Assembly (NCBI GenBank): GCA_007922305.1
Contig: ML677348.1
Coordinates: 23,242,365 to 23,306,364, forward strand
Reading direction: 5' to 3'
DNA length: 64,000 nucleotides
From: Dermatemys mawii
Taxonomy: Eukaryota; Chordata; Testudines; Dermatemydidae
Both the position numbers and the translations under genes were made by a program. Under the pieces are notes generated by a model. The model saw only the letters and a program-made list of their open reading frames with translations. It was not told the DNA's origin and searched no databases. Shown here piece after piece: positions 55,637 through 64,000 of this stretch; position 1 is the stretch's first letter, and the number at the start of each line of letters is the position of its first letter.

Positions 55637-57473
55637 AATGCCTATGGCGAACTTCTGTAATACTGTACTTTCAGATGTAAATGCCTCCATACGCTGAGAT
55701 CATAGTGAAACCGTTTTCCTTACAGTGATGGTCACTTTTTCCACTGCAGCTCCAATGGCAAGTAGCATCCCTTCCTTCTTCCAAATGGCAAACTTTCAAG
55801 CCTGTCCATTCTTCTGAAATGCAAACCTCCCCAACTGGGAAGTGCAGACATGATTTTGTTGAGAGGTATTTGCCCCAATCTCGGGAGCACTTCAAAAGAA
55901 GTTGTGGAAGCTCAGGGTGAAATCCAGGCCCTATTGAAGCCTCAGAATCCAGTTCTTAAACAATGCTATGTGGCCACATATGGCCTCTAAGAGCCCATAT
56001 ATTAGGTCATTTATGTGCAGATGGGATGCCACATCAGCCACACTATCATTAATAGTGTGCCTGGCAATGCTCACAGACATGCCCTTTCTATTTATCTCTT
56101 TCTATCTGCTGCCCTGAATCAGTGGTAATGCCAACACTGCAGTATCAGAGTTCCTACTTGTCCATCAACTAACCGAGTTGTACTAGCTGACCAGATTGAA
56201 TGCCCCATCTGTATATGAACCTTGGACTAAAATGTTTTATCAAGACTGTGTAAACATATGTAAAATGGCCCAAGATATATAATTAGATTTTCCAACATGG
56301 CTGGATTAAACCATGTGGCACTGTTTTTCATCAAAATTTGGAAATGTTTTCTGGGAAAACATTATCTGGGCCACCCTTTGCCCCCACCTCAAATCCCCAT
56401 TGTGTGGGAATATAAAGTTGTCTGTCTGCTCAATGCCTCCAGCCTCCATTCTTTTGGATATATTAGGGATTCAGAAGGCTGCCTGTGAGATTGCCTTGTG
56501 CCCATAATGATCCCCATAGGTCCTTCTGTGACTCTGCTTTGGTAGGCAGATTGCAGCTTCTCCCATTCTCTTTTCCATTATGTAGGTTTCAACCTTTGCC
56601 TCTCTCTACTTCATAGCAAATGATGTCCCCGGTAAAGGGGCCAATTGTCCTCCCCTTCTACCCCCCAAGACATTGGACCCATCTTTAAGAAAGAAGTATC
56701 TGCCCCCAATTCCTGATGCTGTTTGGGACAGAGAATGTTCTATAAGCTGATAGAACTTCACAACCCCAACTCCTGGTCTCTGCTCCCACCAGAAGACAAA
56801 TGTCTTTTTAAGAAACCCTCAGGAGACTAATTAGAACCACTTTAATGCAGATTACAGGATACTTCAATTTAGAACCCAAAATTAGTCTGTATTGACCATT
56901 TACAGAAGCAAAAACAGAAATAAAAACATTGTAGAAGATGTCTTTGGGAAACACAAACCCATTCATTCAATCTATTTCTTCCCCATCATCCCCCGCCCCA
57001 TCTTTCAGTCAAAATTAATTGTATGGCTTGCTTTGTCACACAGTAGTTGGACCTTCAAAGTCCTGGGGCAGATTCTATGCTGCACTTCAAGAGTCTAGGC
57101 CCCTCTGGGGGCTAATGTGGCCTTTAGCATGAGTTATAACAGCCCTCTACCCCATAACTCTCCCAGCAGAGCCAGAGGCCAAAATGTCCAGATTGAAAGT
57201 GCTCTCACTCCTATACTAGGGATTGTGATGGTGTCAGTTTAGGGTTTGTATACTGCCCCTTAGTCTTTTGGAGCTATGTAAAGTGTCAGAGAAGGAGTCA
57301 GAATTTGGGCTCATGCCTCTAGACTTCTCAGCCAACAGGCTGCATGTAAAGAATGTGAGGTCAGCCTAAAAGTATCTCAGTTGCAGGTCCCCTCTTGCTT
57401 TTTCAATGAGAGCATGTCACAGTTCTAGATATACATTAATATTTGATTTAAGATGGCCTCCTTTTTAAGGTTT
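55637..57473. other. EPSTI1 intron 5; nothing recognised
   Basis: No supported feature. Confidence 0.4.
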
Positions 57474-57665
57474 TGCAGATCCAGACTAACACGGCTACCC
57501 CTCTGATATTAACACCATGCAAGGCACTGCATTTAGCCGTATGGAGTGGAAATCCATCTGAAGATTTCCACAACATTCATATGATGAAGTGGGTCTTAGC
57601 CCACGAAAGCTCATGATCCCTAAAATCTGTTAGTTTATACGGTGCTACAAGACTCTTTGTCACTT
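57474..57665 (+). repeat. Rearranged copy of the PLE-derived repeat
   Basis: Head part (57476-57515: cagatccagactaacacggc) comes before the hammerhead-bearing tail part (57576-57662: gatgaagtgggtcttagccc ... gtgctacaagactctttgtc), the reverse of the normal order in this orientation, with 60 bp between. The GAAA box is intact, but the first box reads ATGATGA. Confidence 0.7.
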
Positions 57666-58049
57666 ATACAAAAGGTAACTTCCCTCCGTTCTAGTACTTC
57701 TCAGTAGTTTATTTCACAGATGTCACTTATCTACAGACTCTTCTACAAAGTAGCTCTTAGTCTTCCTGGCGACATCTTACCACTGAATAAACCTTCAGAA
57801 ATAACCTTTCAGGTTTTTGTTCTTGTTTTGAGATATATTCTGAACTAAGGGCTACCATAACATAACAAAGAATCTTCTAATGATAGGCCACTAATTTTGT
57901 CATGGAGGCACAGTTTAGATTTTAAGGTCAAGTGGTAAAGGTAACTTTAAAAATTAATCTTCAGTCTAGAGATCAAAACTACTAGATTCCCAGGGTTACT
58001 TCAAGAATTCTTGGGGTATTACGTTGCCTATAATGGGGAACATAAAATG
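57666..58049. other. EPSTI1 intron 5; nothing recognised
   Basis: No supported feature. Confidence 0.35.
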
Positions 58050-59460
58050 TCCTGTCATAAACATACAGCCTTAATTGAAATGAAGGGCTGGCAGTTATCT
58101 AGTCCATCCCGCTGCACTGAGGCAGAACCAAGTAAACCTAGACCATCCCTAACAGGTGTTTAAGGACAGGTTGGATAAAAATCTCCAATCATGGGGATTC
58201 CCTTGAAAGCCTATTCCAAGGCTAACTACACTTACAGTTAAAGTTTTCTGTAATATGTAATTTTAAATTCCTTTGCTGCAGATTAAGACCATTACTACTT
58301 GTTCTGCAGGTCTACAGAAGGTAGGACAATTAATCACTATCCTCTCTTATAATAGCCTTTAACATATTTGAAGACTGTTGTCAGCTTCCCCCTTTCAGCC
58401 TTCTCTTCTCAAGACTTAAACATGTCCTGTTGCTTTAACCTTTCCTTATAGGCCAGGTTTTCTAAACCTTTTATCAATTTTATTGTTCTCCTCTGGAGTA
58501 TCTCTTCAGTTTGTCCACATCTTTGTCAGTGTGATACCCAGAACTAGACTCAGTGCTCTAGCTGAGATTGCACCAGTGCCAAGTAGAGCTGGACAGTTCT
58601 TTGGTTTTTTTTTTTTTTTTTTTTTTTTCCTCCATGTCTTGCATATGACATTCCTGCTAACAGACCCCAGAATGATGTTTGGTATTTTTAGCAACTGCAT
58701 TGCATTGCTGGCTCATTCACTTTGTGCTCCTCTTCTGCAGTACTACTGCATAGCCAGTTATTCCCCATTTTGTAGTTGTGCATTGAATTTTTTTCCTTCC
58801 TAAGGGTAGTACTTTGCACTTGTCTTTCAGTGACTTTCATCCTATTGATTTCAGACCAATTCTCCAATTTGTCCAGGGTGCTTTGAATTCTAATCTTGTC
58901 CTCCAAAGTGCTTGCAACTCCTCCTAGTTTGCCATCATCTATAGATTTTTGTAAGCATATGATCTGCTCCGTTATCCAAATCATTAATGAAAAGATTGAC
59001 TAGTACAGGACCCAGAACTATGCGTGTGAGACACCACTAGATACACCCTTTCAGTTTGACAGTGAGCCATTAATAACTGCTGTTTTTGAGGACAGTCTTT
59101 CAGCCAGTTGTGAATCCACCTTCAGTAATTTCATCTCAACCTCATTTCCCTAGTTTGCCTATGAAAATGTCATGTCAAAAGCCTTACTAAAATCAAGATA
59201 TGTCATGTCTATAGCTCCCTTCCCGCTCTTCTCCCCTTCTCTTATGCCTTAGGCTAATAACTTTGCCAAAGCAGGAAATTAGTTTGGTTTGGCATGATTT
59301 GTTGACAAATCCATGCTGGCTATTCCTTAACTCTGTTGTTTTCCAGGTGTTTGCAAATTGATTGTTTGATGATTTGTTCCTATACTGTACTTACTCTTGC
59401 AGGCTTACCTCTGCACAGAATGCCATCGAGGCTAATGGGGCTTCCTGGGATTTACCCACA
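58050..59460 (-). mobile_element. CR1-like LINE, long degraded copy
   Basis: Antisense CR1-type text runs from 'gaagggctggcagttatcta' through 'cccagaactagactcagtgc', 'ctccaatttgtccagggtgc' and 'atcatctatagatttttgta' to 'ttgttgacaaatccatgctg'. A T-run of about 24 at 58605-58628 interrupts it. No frame survives. Confidence 0.7.
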
Positions 59461-62400
59461 CATTGGTAACTTGCAGTATTGGGGCCTTAAATGGTTACTC
59501 CTGGAACCTGGCAAAACTGTCATGAATATTTACAAACCCATGCACAGAACTCCCCCTTCTCCAGGCTTTTGTGAGAGCATTTATGATGGGTGAGGGGGAA
59601 AGGGAAACAAACTTTATTAGCCCATTATATATATTGAATTATTTTCCATGACAACTGGACAAATTTCAAGTCTGCTGTAACTACAGTTATACCTGGAAAA
59701 AGTATTGATGTTGCAGTTTTGTTTTCCTACTTTTACAGTTTTCTGGCATTTGCATCCACAGACTGTAAAATGTTTATAGGCCTTGTAGGTAGTAAAATTC
59801 TAAATAGTGATTTCGTTTAAAAGTGCAATATCTTAGCAAATACCTCTACCATACAAACTGTTTATTTCCTAGAATTAAATTCATATTTTTAAAGCAAGTT
59901 GGGGAATCTTGCAAACCAAATAAGTAAATGGGTATCAAAGGGAACTTTAAAAATAATCAACTAGTCTGAAGACGTTTTTTGTAGCAACCTGGGGACTGGT
60001 AAAGGTTTTGACTGAAATATATTAACATGCTGAATAACCCATCCTGTTTCGTAGAAAAGATCTGCAGTACATTACAAAGCCCCGGAAGAGTGTTGATTTG
60101 GCTTTTGCCCCCAACAATCTCAGCTCATTTGCAGACAATCACTTGTGATCTGAAGAAATGGGGAGGGGGAAGGCAAGAGATTAAAAATGGAGGGAATAAA
60201 CTCCCCAATTCTGCAGAACTTTGGCCCTGCTGAGTCAGACAGTATTTGGCCCTGGCTATCCATGAAACAGATTTTTGCAAATGATCTCTAGCTGAAAATT
60301 AGAATTGCCAGCTGCACCTGCAGAGCATGAACTAGGTGAATGACTTTGATCAAAAGGAGAACTTCTATAAGATATGGGGCAGGGGGAGGACTTTTTTTTT
60401 TTTTCAGGCAGTCACTATTTAATAAAAATAAATTGCATGACTGAAAGGAGCTTATGGCTAGCTAGCCATATGTCATCGGGGCATTGAAACTTTCAGAGCT
60501 GGAGAGCTACTTTGCCATTCATATTTGCTGGGGAAAGAGCTACAAAACGTGTGATGGTTATACATTGTGTTGAGATGTTCAAATAATAGAGGCGTTTGTG
60601 TAAGGATCATACATCATAAATCAGTCCTACTCTGTATAAATACAACCTCTGTATGGGATATTGCTCAATTTCCTCTACCTTCTCTTGCTGCAGAGAATAA
60701 TTCTTGTCTGGGAAGGAAAAATAGAATTGTACACTCTTCTTATCCTTGCTACTGAGAGACACAATAGGGTGGATAGAAAGGTGGATCTCGGTGTCTTCTA
60801 CAGAATTGATTTGTTTGCCTGGTGTTCTCCTTGTTGTCTTGGTCTATCAGCCTAGGCTAGGAAGGATGATCAGTTCTGCTCGTTGTACCTGTAATCCAGG
60901 CTAACGTGAGGAGCACAGATGAGGCTCTGATTCTATATAGAATCTTCAAGAATGCTAATCAAGTACCACTGCTATGTAAATCCCATGAGCTGTTCCTCAT
61001 TTCACCTCTCCTCCTCCCTCCATCAGCCTCTTCTTGTCTGTGTGGTGATGCTGGAGAGAATTTAATGGAGACCACCTGATGTTAGTGAAGATGTCCATTT
61101 TTCATGTTTGGCATTAGGGTAGATATGGATATGCCTAATCTGTAGGAATGGAGGGAATAGATGACCAGAGGCAGCATTCCTGGTGCCTTTTTAAGGAGAC
61201 TTATAAGTCCAGATAGTGCTGGGCTTTATGAACTTAAAGACTCAGAAACCTACACAAGGGTTAATTCCAGAGGCCCTTCAGAATGAAAACTTCCTTCTGA
61301 TAGAACCTTAGGTTAACTTGAACTGTATTGTAGAGTCTTTTTAGAATGAAAATCCTGCAGAAGTTTTGGGGGGTGGGGAAAGGTAGATACACTGATAGCA
61401 TGCATTCAGCTTTAAATGGTACAGGTGTAAAGCCCTGAACAAGACGTTCCCACCCATGTCTGAAATCATCTGTTTCTGGAGCAGCCAGGTTTCCTGACAT
61501 CAAACACAGTATGATTGGGTCAGATCTGTTTTCTCAGTCTGGCCTGTTCTGGTCTGAAAGCTTGTTATTCCATTAGCATTTTCTGCACATATTCTAAAGT
61601 TACACATGTAAAGATTCAAATTAACTAAAGCGAGAATACTATTGCATGCAACTAACTCTTTGCTGCTGTGTATCTCTCGAAGGGTCTTTATAAATGGCAG
61701 TTCTCTCCATTTAAAATAAAGAAAACAATATGGAATTCAATCCTGTCTTTATCAATGTGCTCTATAGTTTGGTAACTAGTAACTGTACTAGCAGGCTTTT
61801 TTCATTTTTAGTGTTAGGCTGCAAAATTTCTGGCTTCAGCCTTCTACACACATCTCTCCTAATGCACTCCAACATGTTTATCTACAGTACCACAGCTGTT
61901 CCAGTCCTGGCCCTCTTTGAAGAGAGTGTGCCAGTTGTGGAGTGCTTTTATGATGTTTGAGATCACTCTTTCATTTATGATCTAAGCGAGGATTTAAAGC
62001 TAAACTGATAGAAGTGAAAGGCTAGTGCAGTAACCAGTGGAAAATAGGTAGTACATCAGGTTTTTGTTCAAACCCTGTTCTGCCTAGTAGTTATTAGAGA
62101 ATTGTTGCTGCCTTTATCCGTTGTAGTCCAATATTTCCTGCAGTTTGTATTTCATACCCAAAATCACTATGACAAATCCCTGCTTTTCTGTATGAACAAA
62201 AATGTGACTAGAGGAGACAAACATGGCTGGTGTTTCAGCTGATAGTGCCCTCTTGAGTCCTGCAGTACTACAGAGCTTTCCATCATGCTGGGGAGCCTTC
62301 CAACACCAGTAAGGATAATATCTACCAGTAAGATAGACTCATGACCATCTTGTGGTTAAATTCTTGAGACAGTGGATGTGGTGTCGAAGTGAACTGTGCA

Positions 62401-64000
62401 TGTGTCCCTTTGGGAGGTCAGGGTGCCAACTTCCCTTTAAGAAGCATTATGTCCTTATCCCTGGAAGCCCTCCTCTAATACCAATACTCTCTCTCTAATT
62501 GTCACTTTTGTGGAAGGTGGTGTTTGAAGCCACTCTGGCAATAGCTCAGATCGTGCTCAGATTTCCTTTGACACCTATTAACCTTGTTTTAGGGCCAGGT
62601 ATGGCATGGATACTTCACTGATGAGGGATAAAAATAATGTGCCCCTTCTGATTTTTTTTTTTTTTTTTTTTTTTTAAATCTGTCAGCTGCTTTTGACCGG
62701 GAGACACAACTGTGAATTCCCGCAGTGATTTTTTTTTTTCTTTAAGGTTGCACTAAATGTATCTGTCCAGATGAGGGGCTCTGCTTACATGGAGCATATT
62801 ACTTCTGTGCCAAGCAATTTGTACAGGCTTCCTTTTAAATGCACCTAGAAATGAATGGGTATTGGTTTTAATCTACCATAGAAACCTTAAACCTTGGCTA
62901 CTTCATAGACTACCTCAATCTCACTGTCATATTGCTGCTGTTAACTGAGTCACCAGAGCTCAGTCTCTCTTGATTTTAATCCATGAGAGTGCTGGAAACA
63001 AGATGTTTTAGGGAATCCTCAACTGTGCATTTAACTTCCCCCTCAGTAGAATTCCTCAGAGCCCAGGTTTGCAACAAGATCTGTCTGGTGTCTTGGCTTT
63101 TGTAGGGGGAGAGATACCCAGCCCACTGAAGCCTGTGGAGGGAAGCTGTTTTGAGTTGTAGAGGTGGATATGAGTTTTATAAACACATTTCACAAACACA
63201 ACCTAAAGTTGTACATACTCCTCTTCCCCATCGGAGCATTGCGTGGGTGCGTTTTTGTAAATGTCAAAGTAGACTCTGGCCTCTTGTCTGCTTTTGATAC
63301 CTGTATCTAGATATTTATTTTAATTGCTTTGCATTCTTTAATTCTGTATGCACTAGTATTTTTGTTCATTTCATTCCTGCTTATAATGTCTCAGCTCATG
63401 TAAGCATATCAGAATAAGGGGTAGCTTATTGAATGAGGATTTGATTTTGTTTTTGTGTTTTTTGTTTTTCCCTCTTCAGAATCGGTCTCCAAGTTATGCT
63501 CACATCGCTGTTGCACTTACTCATGTAGTTACTGAGCCACTTACAAAATATGGTGCAATCAGCAGACATTAGACAGATATGGCTTTATTCAGTGCAAGCT
63601 GAAGACTGATTTACCTACTGTAGTGATGTTTCACAAGCTTCCTTCTCCACTCTTCCCTTAGCCACATCTATTAAAAGTGGGGGAAGGGACCTGAATTCAG
63701 CTAAGGCAAAGTAACTGTCTGATCAGATCCCAGTAGCTGTCTGTTCAGTATTTTTCCATCATTTTGAAAATTAAGAATAGTTGTCTGGTATGCAGTAACA
63801 TCAGTGCCTGTGGTGTGAAAACTTAATGTTTCACCAAACAGGCATCTTACAATATAAAAAAATGAAGATTTGGAACCCTTGATTTGGGCTTGAAATACGT
63901 GAAGTGTCTTAACTGGTCATCCAGAGACCACATGTTGCACAAAACTTGGCTAATTACCTTTTTTACAGAAATTAATTTGGAACTCTATTTCCTCTGTACT
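59461..64000. other. EPSTI1 intron 5 to window edge; nothing recognised
   Basis: T-runs at about 60391-60402 and 62651-62675. I searched for the next EPSTI1 coiled-coil exon and did not find it. No transposon boundary is supported. Confidence 0.4.

Overview
This is vertebrate nuclear DNA, almost certainly from a reptile and most likely a turtle. It has spliced genes with introns of several kb, a CpG-island promoter and no operons. Its repeat fauna is rich in CR1 LINEs, hAT and Harbinger-like MITEs, a DIRS tyrosine-recombinase element, a Penelope-like element (PLE) with many short relatives, and a long LTR, a mix I associate with turtles. The species call is inference.

Two host genes can be read, arranged head to head. 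DNAJC15 (mitochondrial inner-membrane J-protein) lies on the minus strand. Exon 1 is at 20924-21025 inside a CpG island, exon 2 at 10207-10258 and exon 3 at 7729-7802. Together they give residues 1-75; the J-domain exons must lie beyond the left edge. EPSTI1 (interferon-inducible coiled-coil protein) lies on the plus strand with exons at 34535-34722, 43110-43168, 46598-46681, 51948-52021 and 54379-54462. They total 489 nt, or 163 codons, with consistent splice phases; the remaining exons must lie beyond the right edge. The EPSTI1 promoter carries a TATA-like box followed directly by a sequence matching the interferon-stimulated response element (ISRE), and a second ISRE match lies in intron 1. 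DNAJC15-EPSTI1 neighbours are also found in the human 13q14 region.

Layout. 1-7.7 kb is DNAJC15 intron 3, holding a 3' fragment of an unrecognised, probably transposon-derived ORF, a MITE, two hAT elements and a decayed DIRS element. 7.7-21 kb is the rest of DNAJC15, with CR1, L2-like, hAT, MITE and PLE-derived insertions, many of them nested. 21-34.4 kb is the intergenic interval, with a PLE carrying a GIY-YIG-like domain, two different non-LTR LINEs, a CR1, a long LTR and hAT elements. 34.5-64 kb is EPSTI1 with four complete introns and part of a fifth.

The most interesting signals are outside the genes. (1) A short repeat shared with the PLE 3' end encodes a hammerhead-ribozyme-like core. 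(2) Two copies of this repeat are tail-to-tail inverted dimers; one is bounded by an exact 13-bp duplication, so it was inserted as a unit. (3) A Harbinger-like MITE with two perfect 22-23 bp hairpins has a recoverable TTA target site inside such a dimer. (4) The truncated ORF at the left edge belongs to a family I cannot name.
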